64,000 nt of DNA from positions 1 through 64,000 of the forward strand of contig JAIYAY010000009.1 in NCBI GenBank assembly GCA_027488785.1, in the 5' to 3' direction. Of the stretch, positions 46,925 to 55,393 are shown one piece after another. A model generated the notes under the pieces. The model was not told where the DNA came from and made no database searches. It saw only the letters and a program-made list of their open reading frames with translations. Each line of letters begins with the position of its first letter. The stretch's first letter is position 1. The position numbers and the translations under genes were made by a program. Source of the stretch: Sphingomonadales bacterium (GTDB lineage: Bacteria > Pseudomonadota > Alphaproteobacteria > Sphingomonadales > Sphingomonadaceae).

Positions 46925-47413
46925 TCAAGCTGGCACAGCGAGCAATTTTTCAATGTCCTTGGCCAGCGCCTCTGGCTTAACCTGTGGGCCATGGCGAGCG
47001 ACGACATTGCCTTTGCGATCGACAAGGAATTTGGTGAAGTTCCATTTAATTCCGCGCGAGCCCAAAAGGCCGGCTTGCTGTTGTTTAAGATAATGCCACA
47101 ACGGGTCTTCATCCGTTCCGTTGACATCGATTTTTGCCGCTAATGGAAAGGAGACATCATAAGTCAGCGAACAGAAATTCTGAATTTCTTGTGCGTCGCC
47201 AGGTTCCTGCGCACCGAACTGGTTGCATGGAAATGCGATGATTTCTAGCCCTTGATCTTTATACTGGCGATATAGCGCCTCTAAGCCCTTATACTGTGGC
47301 GTAAAGCCGCATTTGGACGCGGTGTTCACCACCAAAAGCACCTTGCCCTGATGAGCGGTCATGGCCTCAGTTCCGCCGCCAGGCATTTTAATCGTAAAAT
47401 CATAAACTGACAT
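46925..47413 (-). CDS. Glutathione peroxidase family protein (cysteine type)
   Basis: 162 residues, thioredoxin fold. The peroxidatic residue is Cys in VNTASKCGFTPQY (Sec in animal enzymes), with the catalytic tetrad partners in FPCNQFGAQEPG (Gln) and KWNFTKFLVD (Trp-Asn). It reduces hydroperoxides; bacterial and plant members often use thioredoxin instead of glutathione through a second Cys, plausibly the one in FPCNQFG. It sits between lolD and dnaE in the same orientation. Confidence 0.93.
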   Translation of the reverse strand: MSVYDFTIKMPGGGTEAMTAHQGKVLLVVNTASKCGFTPQYKGLEALYRQYKDQGLEIIAFPCNQFGAQEPGDAQEIQNFCSLTYDVSFPLAAKIDVNGTDEDPLWHYLKQQQAGLLGSRGIKWNFTKFLVDRKGNVVARHGPQVKPEALAKDIEKLLAVPA

Positions 47414-47428
47414 ATCGCGTCCCTTCCT

Positions 47429-48100
47429 CTAGCCCAATTTGCCATCATGCAGACGCACGATGCGATCCATTTTGGCCGCTAACCGCTCATTATGCGTGGC
47501 AACTATGGCAGAAGATCCCTCTTCGCGCACCAGCGCCATAAATTCGCCCAACACGATATCAGCTGTATGCTCATCCAAATTGCCGGTGGGCTCATCGGCT
47601 AAAACCAGCTTTGGCCGGTTCGCCAATGCCCGCGCCACAGCAACCCGTTGCTGCTCACCACCGGACAGTTTTGATGGCCGATGCTGTAGCCGTTCGGATA
47701 GACCCAATTGCGTCAGCAAATAGGTCGCACGATCTTGCGCAACATCGGGCGCAACATCGGCAATCAGCTGGGGCAAAATTACGTTTTCCAATGCGTCAAA
47801 GTCCGGAAGCAAATGGTGGAACTGATATACAAAACCGAGCTTTTGTCTGCGTATCTCCGTCTGGCGGTCGACGCCTGCGGCGCTGACTTCTTCGCCATCC
47901 AATTTGATGGACCCCGAAAATCCACCCTCTAATAGACCGACAGCCTGTAGCATCGTCGATTTTCCGGAACCTGAAGGACCAAGCAATGCCACAAGCTCAC
48001 CTTTAGCAATGCGAAGATCGACGCCGCGTAGGACCTCTATGGTCACATCGCCTTGGACAAATTTACGTCTAACATCAATGAGTTCTAGGATATTATTCAT
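47429..48100 (-). CDS. lolD: Lipoprotein-releasing ABC transporter ATP-binding protein LolD
   Basis: 223 residues. Walker [13 protein letters not shown]-loop region [21 protein letters not shown] signature [15 protein letters not shown], Walker [17 protein letters not shown] and switch His ATHNERLA. The LolD-specific pattern around the Q-loop (FHHLLPDF) supports the call over other MacB-like ATPases. Its ATG overlaps the lolC stop by 8 bp. Together they extract outer-membrane lipoproteins from the inner membrane. Confidence 0.94.
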   Translation of the reverse strand: MNNILELIDVRRKFVQGDVTIEVLRGVDLRIAKGELVALLGPSGSGKSTMLQAVGLLEGGFSGSIKLDGEEVSAAGVDRQTEIRRQKLGFVYQFHHLLPDFDALENVILPQLIADVAPDVAQDRATYLLTQLGLSERLQHRPSKLSGGEQQRVAVARALANRPKLVLADEPTGNLDEHTADIVLGEFMALVREEGSSAIVATHNERLAAKMDRIVRLHDGKLG

Positions 48101-49343
48101 AACGCAGCACCTGTACTGGGTCGGTACTTGCGGCCTTTAACGCCGGGTACAAGGTTGCAAGGAAGCTGAACAACAAAGCCAGCCCACAAATTGCCAGCAC
48201 TTCAAATGGGTCCGTGCGCGACGGTAGCTCGGTCAGGAAACGAATGGATGGGTCCCACAAATTCTGTCCGGTGACAAATTGAATGAAGTTCACGACCGAC
48301 TGACGGAAATACAGGAATATCGCGCCCAATATCATGCCCAAAACAATTCCGGATGCACCAATTAACAAGCCAACTGTCATAAAAATCTTCAGCAGTGATT
48401 TTCGCGATGCGCCCATTGTTCGCAATATGGCAATGTCACGGGTTTTGGCACGCACCAGCATGATAAGGGACGACAATATGTTAAACACGGCAACAAGCAC
48501 GATAATCGAAAGCACGACAAACATCGCGACCCGCTCAACCGCCAAAGCTTCGAATAAGGACGCATTCATGCTTTTCCAGTCGACAATCTGACCTCTATTC
48601 TCAAGCTTGGGCAATAATGGCAGGAGAATCTCGTTCACCTTGTCGGGATTTTCAGTCTTGATCTCGACCATGCCGATTTCATCCCCCATCAGCATCAGGA
48701 TTTGCGCGCGTTCGATCGGCATTATGACAAACGCTTTGTCATAATCATACACGCCCACCTCAAAGATCGCCGCGACCTCATAAGATATCTCACGCGGCAC
48801 AGTACCGAAAGGCGTAGTGCGTCCGGCGGGGTTGATAATCGTGACGCTTTGCCCGACCTGAACCCCAAGATTTTGAGCAAGCCGCGATCCAATCGCGACC
48901 TTATCCTCATTGGCGTTCAACCGGCGCAGGTCGCCAGCAACAGTCTTGCCCTTCAATGTCTCATTTTTCAAAACATCATTGACGGACATCCCGCGCGCCA
49001 GAATGGCCTCAACCCGACCATTAAAGGTCGTTAGCAAGGGTTGTTCGATCAATGCTGTGGCGTCAGTGACGCCATCCGTCTGCTTTACGTCGGTGAGGAT
49101 TTGACGCCAATCTTGTAAGCGACCGCCATAGCCCTGAATGACGGCATGCCCGTTAAGGCCAACGATTTTATCAAATAATTCGGCACGAAAGCCGTTCATC
49201 ACGCTCATTACTATGATCAACGCCGCGACACCTAATGCAACCGCGATCAGGCTGATGCTGGCGACAAGGAAGATAAAGCCCTCGCCCTTTCCCGGAAGCA
49301 GATATCGGCGTGCGACCATACGTTCATATCGCGACAATATCAT
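48093..49343 (-). CDS. lolC: Lipoprotein-releasing ABC transporter permease (LolC/LolE)
   Basis: 416 residues from ATG 49343, where family proteins begin ([22 protein letters not shown]) and GGATGAG lies upstream; the longer frame includes ~55 non-homologous residues. Four transmembrane helices in the FtsX/MacB arrangement: one near residues 20-45, a large periplasmic MacB-type domain, and three C-terminal helices (from [20 protein letters not shown] on). It contains the coupling-helix segment [21 protein letters not shown] single permease gene is present, so the complex is likely the LolF-type homodimer known in alphaproteobacteria (inference). Confidence 0.92.
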   Translation of the reverse strand: MILSRYERMVARRYLLPGKGEGFIFLVASISLIAVALGVAALIIVMSVMNGFRAELFDKIVGLNGHAVIQGYGGRLQDWRQILTDVKQTDGVTDATALIEQPLLTTFNGRVEAILARGMSVNDVLKNETLKGKTVAGDLRRLNANEDKVAIGSRLAQNLGVQVGQSVTIINPAGRTTPFGTVPREISYEVAAIFEVGVYDYDKAFVIMPIERAQILMLMGDEIGMVEIKTENPDKVNEILLPLLPKLENRGQIVDWKSMNASLFEALAVERVAMFVVLSIIVLVAVFNILSSLIMLVRAKTRDIAILRTMGASRKSLLKIFMTVGLLIGASGIVLGMILGAIFLYFRQSVVNFIQFVTGQNLWDPSIRFLTELPSRTDPFEVLAICGLALLFSFLATLYPALKAASTDPVQVLRYE

Positions 49344-49524
49344 GTGCGGACACTCATCCATAATTTCGGCATAAGCTGTACTTAGGTTCCGCCATGAAGA
49401 CTTGCAACTATTGTTGCAGTGACGCCACAGCAATGGAAAAAGTGTTGGCGAGAGTCTTGTTCTATTTGCAATGCGAATGTCAAAAGATGATGCAGACAAA
49501 GAATGCATCGAAAGCCGTATATGG

Positions 49525-49641
49525 CCGATGGTTCAGGGAGTAAATCAGCCCCCCGGTGGGGATCGGTAGAGGGCTGAAACCATGCGGTAAAAAAGCCGCA
49601 GAGTGAGGCCGTTCGGAATAACCGAGCGGCCTTGTTCTTTT
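49525..49641 (+). ncRNA. Candidate structured small RNA ending in an intrinsic terminator
   Basis: A nested stem: ATGGTT (49528-49533) with AACCAT (49578-49583) enclosing TCAGCC (49545-49550) with GGCTGA (49572-49577), with CCCC-GGT-GGGG (49551-49561) inside. Then a GCGG...CCGC hairpin (49584-49599) and the terminator. The direction is set by the T-run. I do not recognise a known family and no convincing promoter was found, so independent transcription is unproven. It lies between divergent lolC and hsp20, within the gap 49344-49809, and has no coding frame. Confidence 0.45.
49606..49641 (+). terminator. Strong intrinsic terminator upstream of the hsp20 promoter
   Basis: AGGCCGTTCGG (49606-49616) and CCGAGCGGCCT (49622-49632) pair over 11 bp (one G-T pair) with loop AATAA, followed by TGTTCTTTT. 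No + strand gene precedes it within 3 kb of sequence (lolC is on the other strand), so it must end some short non-coding transcript. Confidence 0.8.
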
Positions 49642-49685
49642 GTGGCCAAAGTTGCCGACGCATAGTTTCAGTGAATATTTTTGGC

Positions 49686-49713
49686 CTTGCAATTTTATAG
49701 AGGCATCCCATCT
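49686..49713 (+). promoter_or_regulatory. Heat-shock (sigma-32/RpoH-type) promoter of hsp20
   Basis: CTTGCAA (49686-49692), a 14-bp spacer, and CCCATCT (49707-49713) match the sigma-32 consensus CTTGAAA-N13-15-CCCCATNT closely. Transcription would start near 49720, right at the first hairpin of the thermometer-like leader. Confidence 0.75.
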
Positions 49714-49719
49714 TGCTTT

Positions 49720-49809
49720 TCGGAGGCCGAAAGGCTCCAAGAACGAACATGCTGGCCGCTGCATTTGCGGGGTTAGCAAAGAACCAAATTGCTTGATGGA
49801 GAATTTGAA
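49720..49809 (+). ncRNA. ROSE-like RNA thermometer in the hsp20 5' leader
   Basis: Three hairpins in 90 nt. I: GGAG(G)CC-GAAA-GGCTCC (49722-49738). II: TGCT...CCGC-loop-GCGG...AGCA (49750-49778). III: AAATT-G-CTT (49786-49794) with GAG-AATTT (49799-49806), loop GATG. Hairpin III pairs the Shine-Dalgarno GGAG (49798-49801) with TTGCTT and leaves one bulged G inside TTGCT, the hallmark of ROSE elements (conserved U-Y-G-C-U). Heating would melt it and allow translation of hsp20, which starts at 49810. Confidence 0.8.
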
Positions 49810-50295
49810 ATGAACCGTTTTGATTTTACACCTTATCGCCGGAACACCGTTGGCTTTGACCGCCTTTTTGAGCTGCTCGAAACCACAGGGCGCGCCGCGC
49901 AAAATGAAAATTACCCACCATTTAATATCGAGCGCACGGGCGAAAATGACTATAAGGTCACTGTTGCTGTTGCCGGATTTAAGATCGATGAGGTAGAAAT
50001 TGTTGCACAACAGAATTTGCTGATCGTCACCGGCAGCAAACAATCCGAAAGCAACGATAATCGTGATTTCCTACATATGGGCATCGCAAACCGGAATTTC
50101 GAACGTCGGTTCCAGCTTGCCGATCACATTCATGTGACCGATGCAGACATGGCCGATGGTCTTCTTATCATCACGCTTGTGCGTGAAGTGCCCGAAGCGT
50201 TGAAGCCGCGCAAAATTGCGATTGGCGCAAAAACGGCGTCCAATGTGATCGAACATAACGCCGCGCCCACGAAGAAAGGCCCGCAAGCCGCGTAA
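49810..50295 (+). CDS. Small heat-shock protein, Hsp20 / IbpA type
   Basis: 161 residues from ATG 49810, 8 bases after GGAG; an upstream in-frame ATG at 49789 would lie inside the thermometer hairpin. N-terminal FDFTPYRRNTVGFDRLFELLE, then the alpha-crystallin domain YPPFNIERTGENDYKVTVAVAGF ... FERRFQLADHIHVTDADMADGLLIITL, and a C-terminal I-x-I anchor in PRKIAIGA: the class A (IbpA-like) pattern. An ATP-independent holdase that binds unfolding proteins. Control by an RpoH-type promoter plus ROSE leader is read from the upstream sequence. Confidence 0.93.
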   Translation: MNRFDFTPYRRNTVGFDRLFELLETTGRAAQNENYPPFNIERTGENDYKVTVAVAGFKIDEVEIVAQQNLLIVTGSKQSESNDNRDFLHMGIANRNFERRFQLADHIHVTDADMADGLLIITLVREVPEALKPRKIAIGAKTASNVIEHNAAPTKKGPQAA

Positions 50296-50302
50296 ATAGA
50301 TT

Positions 50303-50340
50303 GGGGCGGTCGTAGCAGACGCGCCGCCCCATCACTTTTA
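50303..50340 (+). terminator. Intrinsic terminator after hsp20
   Basis: GGGGCGG (50303-50309) and CCGCCCC (50324-50330) form a 7-bp GC stem, with an inner CGT/ACG pairing in the loop, followed by ATCACTTTTA. It lies 8 bp after the hsp20 stop, facing convergent pyrG. Confidence 0.75.
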
Positions 50341-50373
50341 TGAATTGTTTACCAACAGCGGCAGATCTGATGC

Positions 50374-52008
50374 TTATACCAAGCGACTCTGTTGCAATGC
50401 AGCTTTCACGAAACTCGCGAACAAGGGGTGTGGCGCAAATGGGCGTGATTTCAATTCTGGGTGGAATTGCACGCCGATAAACCATGGATGGTCGGGACGC
50501 TCAACAATCTCTGGCAATTCGCCATCGGGTGACATGCCACTAAACACCAGACCGCCCTGCTCCAGCGCGTTCTTATAATGGACATTCACCTCATAACGGT
50601 GGCGATGCCGCTCGGATATGTCCTGCGTGCCGTATATCGACGCCACATGGCTGTTGCCAGCAAGCACGGCATCATAAGCGCCGAGGCGCATTGTACCACC
50701 CATGTCGCCACCCGTTTCACGCTTTTGAATACCCTCTTGGCTCATCCATTCGGTGATGATGCCAACGACAGGTTCTGCTGTGGGGCCAAATTCGGTGCTG
50801 GATGCAGCAGACAGGCCTGCGGTGTTCCGTGCGCCCTCAATACATGCCATTTGCATGCCCAAACATATGCCGAAAAAGGGCACCTGACGTTCGCGCGCGA
50901 ATTTGACCGCTGCAATCTTGCCTTCGGAGCCGCGTTCGCCAAATCCACCAGGGACCAAAATAGCGTTCATGGGCTCAAGCGCGGTGGCAATATCATCTTC
51001 GGATTGCTCGAACAATTCGGCGTCAATCCATTTGATGTTAACCTTCACGCGGTTCGATAGGCCGCCATGGGTTAAAGCTTCGTTCAACGACTTATACGCA
51101 TCGGCAAGGCCGACATATTTGCCGACAACGCCAATCGTCACTTCGCCTTCGGGGTTTGATTGCCGATCTATGATATCGTCCCAACGGCCAAGATCAGGCT
51201 CACCGTCCGATTCAAGGCCAAATGCCCGCAAAACTTCATTATCAAGGCCTTCGGCATGATATTGCAGAGGCACAGCATAAATGCTCTTTGCATCCAATGC
51301 AGGAATGACTGCTTCTTTACGTACATTACAAAATGCCGCGATTTTCGCGCGCTCTGTTTCCGGCAACGGATGTTCGCAGCGGCACAGCAACACATCAGGT
51401 TGAATACCCAAGGATGTCAATTCGCGCACGCTGTGCTGTGTGGGCTTGGTCTTCAATTCACCCGCCGCAGCTATATAGGGAACCAATGTTACATGAACGG
51501 ATAAGGTCCGTTCGCGGCCAAGTTCATTCCGCAACTGGCGAATGGCCTCAATAAACGGCAGCGATTCGATATCGCCTACCGTGCCACCGATTTCGCACAG
51601 TACGAAATCCAAATCCTGTGTATCGGCCTTGGCGAATTCTTTAATGGCGTCGGTAACGTGCGGGATGACCTGCACTGTTGCGCCAAGATAATCACCCCGA
51701 CGTTCCTTTTGGATAATTGTCTGATAAATTCGGCCCGAAGTGATGTTGTCCGACTGACGAGCCGAAACACCAGTAAAGCGTTCATAGTGGCCAAGATCAA
51801 GGTCGGTTTCCGCGCCGTCATCGGTCACATAGACTTCGCCATGTTGATAAGGCGACATCGTGCCTGGGTCGACGTTTAGATAAGGGTCGAACTTCCGGAT
51901 GCGGACGCGATAGCCGCGCGCTTGCAAAAGGGCAGCAAGTGATGCCGCCATGAGACCTTTGCCAAGCGAGGAGACCACGCCACCGGTGATAAAAATGAAC
52001 CGTGCCAT
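50374..52008 (-). CDS. pyrG: CTP synthase
   Basis: 544 residues. The N-terminal amidoligase domain ([42 protein letters not shown]) converts UTP to CTP, and the C-terminal class I glutaminase domain has [12 protein letters not shown], the nucleophile Cys in [10 protein letters not shown], and the His-Glu pair in [10 protein letters not shown]. Last gene of the tpiA-secG-pyrG run on the minus strand, a common alphaproteobacterial arrangement. Confidence 0.97.
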   Translation of the reverse strand: MARFIFITGGVVSSLGKGLMAASLAALLQARGYRVRIRKFDPYLNVDPGTMSPYQHGEVYVTDDGAETDLDLGHYERFTGVSARQSDNITSGRIYQTIIQKERRGDYLGATVQVIPHVTDAIKEFAKADTQDLDFVLCEIGGTVGDIESLPFIEAIRQLRNELGRERTLSVHVTLVPYIAAAGELKTKPTQHSVRELTSLGIQPDVLLCRCEHPLPETERAKIAAFCNVRKEAVIPALDAKSIYAVPLQYHAEGLDNEVLRAFGLESDGEPDLGRWDDIIDRQSNPEGEVTIGVVGKYVGLADAYKSLNEALTHGGLSNRVKVNIKWIDAELFEQSEDDIATALEPMNAILVPGGFGERGSEGKIAAVKFARERQVPFFGICLGMQMACIEGARNTAGLSAASSTEFGPTAEPVVGIITEWMSQEGIQKRETGGDMGGTMRLGAYDAVLAGNSHVASIYGTQDISERHRHRYEVNVHYKNALEQGGLVFSGMSPDGELPEIVERPDHPWFIGVQFHPELKSRPFAPHPLFASFVKAALQQSRLV

Positions 52009-52107
52009 GGGAGAAAAGGCCTATGCTATCTTTTCACCAAAACACAAGCGCGCGAATCTGGCAGATGAAAATTAACTTGTGTAAAACGGTTTTTCCGACC
52101 GCAACGC

Positions 52108-52473
52108 TTATTTGTCGAGCGGCACTTCGGTTGCAGGCGTAGGCACCGCAGGCGTCGCAGCCGCCGGAGCATTCGTCACTGGCGCAGTCGGCGCTGCAGG
52201 TACTTCAGTGCGTTGCAAGCTATTGTCGATTTCACCGCTACCGCCCTTTTTTGCGGCAACAAAAGCCAGTGATATAGACAGAAGGATGAACACGGTCGCC
52301 AAAATCGTAGTTGTACGAGTCAAAAAGTCTGCTGCTCCACGGGCGGACATTAGACCCGATGGGCTTCCCCCCATGCCCAAGCCGCCGCCTTCGGAACGCT
52401 GCATCAAGATGACGCCAACGAGCGATGCCGCAACAATGGCCTGAAGGACGATGAGAAAATGAAAAATACCCAT
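52108..52473 (-). CDS. secG: Preprotein translocase subunit SecG
   Basis: 121 residues from ATG 52473; a longer frame overlaps tpiA and is not family-like. Two transmembrane helices (FHFLIVLQAIVAASLVGVILM and TTTILATVFILLSISLAFVA) flank the conserved QRSEGGGLGMGGSPSGLMSARGAADFLTRTT loop region. The C-terminal tail is Ala/Pro/Thr-rich, usual in alphaproteobacteria. It is an accessory subunit of the SecYEG channel. Confidence 0.93.
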   Translation of the reverse strand: MGIFHFLIVLQAIVAASLVGVILMQRSEGGGLGMGGSPSGLMSARGAADFLTRTTTILATVFILLSISLAFVAAKKGGSGEIDNSLQRTEVPAAPTAPVTNAPAAATPAVPTPATEVPLDK

Positions 52474-52552
52474 GACAGAAATTCCGAATTTGAAAGGCAA
52501 AGCGCCACTATCTACCGTGCCCACATAGCGAGCGTATAACAATTCTTCAATG

Positions 52553-53299
52553 CTATTCGCCGTTAGCCTGGGCTGCGGCCAATATCGGTTGGAATTTAGC
52601 CGCGGTAAGGCTTGCCCCACCGATCAATCCACCGTCAACATTTGGCACTGCCAGTAGGAGCGCGGCATTGTCGCCGTTCATGGATCCGCCATATAAAATG
52701 CGAATCTTTTCGCCTTCCGCGCCAAAACGCGCAACCAGAGAAGCGCGGATGGCGGCATGCATTTCTGCGACATCGGCGGGTTCCGCGACACGGCCCGTTC
52801 CTATGGCCCATACAGGTTCGTAGGCGACGCTAACCCATTCGCCTGCCGCGGCGTCTGGCAAGGAATACGCAACTTGGCCTAGGACAATCTCCAACGCTTT
52901 GCCAGCTTCGCGTTCCTCAAGCGTTTCGCCGACGCACACAATGGCCTTCAAGCCCGCAGCTTGCGCCGCTTCGGCTTTGGCGCGGATGTCGTTGTCTTGT
53001 TCCTTCTGCGCTGCGCGACGTTCGCTATGACCAATAATGGTCAGCACGGCCCCTGCATCGGACAACATGTCACCAGAAACGCAGCCTGTATGCGCACCTG
53101 CTTTCTGCATGTGGCAATCTTGGCCGCCGATCGGGAACGCGCCAACGGCTTTTACAGCGCGTTCGATAAGCGTGGCCGGAACACATAAAGCCGAATCTAC
53201 AGAATTATAAAGCTGCGCCACGGCAGAAATTGCGGCAATTTCGCTCATATCACTAGACGTGCCATTCATTTTCCAATTGCCGACAATAAGCTTACGCAT
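52553..53299 (-). CDS. tpiA: Triosephosphate isomerase
   Basis: 248 residues, complete TIM barrel. N-terminal VGNWKMNGT (catalytic Lys), catalytic His in TIIGHSERR, catalytic Glu loop SVAYEPVWAIGTGRVA, and phosphate-binding ILYGGSMNGDNA and VDGGLIGGASL. Interconverts DHAP and glyceraldehyde-3-phosphate. First gene of the tpiA-secG-pyrG run, divergent from ppiD across 153 bp. Confidence 0.96.
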   Translation of the reverse strand: MRKLIVGNWKMNGTSSDMSEIAAISAVAQLYNSVDSALCVPATLIERAVKAVGAFPIGGQDCHMQKAGAHTGCVSGDMLSDAGAVLTIIGHSERRAAQKEQDNDIRAKAEAAQAAGLKAIVCVGETLEEREAGKALEIVLGQVAYSLPDAAAGEWVSVAYEPVWAIGTGRVAEPADVAEMHAAIRASLVARFGAEGEKIRILYGGSMNGDNAALLLAVPNVDGGLIGGASLTAAKFQPILAAAQANGE

Positions 53300-53452
53300 C
53301 TGACACCCCTTTTATTCCTGCGGTACGAATCTTTATTGGCTATCCATGCTTTCCGCCATTTGGGCAAGTCTATCCCTTGATTGCCAGCGCCTTGCCGCCT
53401 AAAGCGGCTCACAGAAGGCTTTTAGCGCCATATACCTAGGAAATCGTAGTTC

Positions 53453-55393
53453 ATGATTAGCTCCATCCGTTCGCTCATTAATTCAAAATTCGGTGCGATT
53501 TTCGCGCTTTTATTCATTGGATTAATCGCCATTGCCTTTGCACTTGGCGATGTTAGCGGTAGCGGTAATTTCGGCGCATTAAGTGGCGGTAACGTTGCCC
53601 GCGTTGGCGACAAGAACATCACCTTAAGTGAGCTGAATGACTCGCTTGAAAATCAATTGAGGGCGGAGCGTCAGAACACTCCAACGCTGGATATGGCTCA
53701 ATTTGTTGAGGGCGGCGGACTAGATACCACTTTGGGACAATTAATTAACCGCTATGCCATAGCGGTCTTTGGCGAAGAATATGGCATAGCGGTGAGCAAA
53801 CGCCTTGTAGATTCCGAAATACGCAAAATACCGGGCGCCATGGGGCTCGATGGAAAGTTCAGCGCCGACGCGTTTCGCGCCTTTGCCCAACAAATCGGCG
53901 TCAGCGAAAAAGCAATTCGCGATGATTTGACTCAGAGTTTGTTCGCACAGCAGATTTTGCCCGCAGCCGCCAGCGGACCAGCCGCACCTGACGGTATGGT
54001 TTTGCCCTATGCCTCTTTAATGTTGGAGCAACGCACCGGACAGATTGCGTCCATTCCGGCGACAGCATTCTTGCCAACGCGTGCGCCAAGCGAGGCTGTG
54101 CTGGCGAAGTTTTACGGCGCCAATGCCGTAAAGTTCACCATCCCGGAAAAGCGGGCCGTCAGCTATGCTATCTTTGGGCGCGACATCATTGCACAACGCG
54201 CCAAGCCGACCGAAGCGGACATTGCGGCTTATTATAAAGCAAATGCCGCGCAGTTTACCGCCTCACAATCGCGGAATATCAGTCAAATGATCGTGCCTAC
54301 AGAGGCCGCAGCAAAATCCGTGGTCGCGCAGGTTTCTGCGGGTAAGTCGCTTTCCGCGGTTGCTGGTGAGCTGGGCCTATCGGTGACGACATCGGTAAAT
54401 GTCACCAAAGACAGTCTGGCAAGCTCCACAACGCCAGCAGTGGCAAATGCGGTATTCGCCGCGGCGCAGGGTAGCGTTGCAAAACCGGCGCGTGGCAAAC
54501 TCGGTTGGACTGTGGCCCGTGTCGATACCATTAACAATGTGGCTGCAAAGTCGTTGGCAGCGGCGCGCGCCGATATTGAGAAGACATTGCTCAAAACGCG
54601 CAGCGAAGAAATGCTGACCGAAATGACGGCCGAGATCGAAGATGCGTTCGCGGACGGCGCAACCATTTCCGATGTGGCGAAACAAAATGGTTTAAAAATC
54701 AACACCTCGCCTAAATTGCTTGCGACTGGGCAAGACATCAGCAATCCGTCTTATAAGCCTATTCCGGAAATGGAGGCGATGTTGCCCGCTGCGTTCCAAA
54801 TGGAAACCAGCGGTGAGGCGCAATTGATTGAGCTGGTGCCTGGTGAGAAATTCGCCATGATCGCAATTGCTGATTTCGAAGAAGCAGCGCCACCGCCTTT
54901 GAATGACGTACGCAGCATTGTGCAACAGCAATGGGCATTGTCAGAAGGTGCAAAGGCGGCACGCGCTGCTGCGGATGCTATGCGCAAGGCCGTAGATGCG
55001 GGGCGGCCGCTTCAGACGGCGCTTGCCGCCGCCGGTATCAAGGGCGCGCAAGTTGAACGTCTTAGCGGTACCCGCGCGGATATCTCACGCAATGGTCAGC
55101 CTGCTCCACCACCATTGTCGATGATGTTCGCTATGAAAAAGGGCACAGCAAAAATTCTTGCGGCGAGTGGAGATCGCGGTTGGTATGTGGTGCATCTCAC
55201 CGACGTGATAAAGGGTGACGCGCGCGGTAATGCGCCCATGCTGATGGCGCGTAAACAAGAGCTGACAGGTATATTGCAGCAGGAATATGCCGCACAGTTG
55301 ATCGTATCTGCCGCGAAAAACGCTGGCGTTGAAAAGAATGAAGGCGGGATTGAAGAACTCCGCACCCGCCTGACAAATCGTGACGGCAACTAA
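53453..55393 (+). CDS. PpiD-like periplasmic chaperone / peptidyl-prolyl isomerase
   Basis: 646 residues. One N-terminal membrane anchor (FGAIFALLFIGLIAIAFAL, ~13-31), then a SurA_N-like chaperone region (VARVGDKNITLSELNDSLENQL), and a parvulin-like domain around residues 245-365 (SRNISQMIVPTEAAAKSVVAQV ... GKLGWTVARVD) that looks degenerate. PpiD helps periplasmic and outer-membrane protein folding next to the Sec translocon. The 3' end overlaps trpE by 14 bp. The placement directly upstream of trpE is conserved in this group of bacteria. Confidence 0.9.
   Translation: MISSIRSLINSKFGAIFALLFIGLIAIAFALGDVSGSGNFGALSGGNVARVGDKNITLSELNDSLENQLRAERQNTPTLDMAQFVEGGGLDTTLGQLINRYAIAVFGEEYGIAVSKRLVDSEIRKIPGAMGLDGKFSADAFRAFAQQIGVSEKAIRDDLTQSLFAQQILPAAASGPAAPDGMVLPYASLMLEQRTGQIASIPATAFLPTRAPSEAVLAKFYGANAVKFTIPEKRAVSYAIFGRDIIAQRAKPTEADIAAYYKANAAQFTASQSRNISQMIVPTEAAAKSVVAQVSAGKSLSAVAGELGLSVTTSVNVTKDSLASSTTPAVANAVFAAAQGSVAKPARGKLGWTVARVDTINNVAAKSLAAARADIEKTLLKTRSEEMLTEMTAEIEDAFADGATISDVAKQNGLKINTSPKLLATGQDISNPSYKPIPEMEAMLPAAFQMETSGEAQLIELVPGEKFAMIAIADFEEAAPPPLNDVRSIVQQQWALSEGAKAARAAADAMRKAVDAGRPLQTALAAAGIKGAQVERLSGTRADISRNGQPAPPPLSMMFAMKKGTAKILAASGDRGWYVVHLTDVIKGDARGNAPMLMARKQELTGILQQEYAAQLIVSAAKNAGVEKNEGGIEELRTRLTNRDGN

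Noticed and set aside
49525-49641. Known housekeeping RNA (SRP, 6S, tmRNA, RNase P)
   Set aside because: Length and conserved cores (such as the SRP GGAA loop region) do not fit; kept as unassigned RNA.
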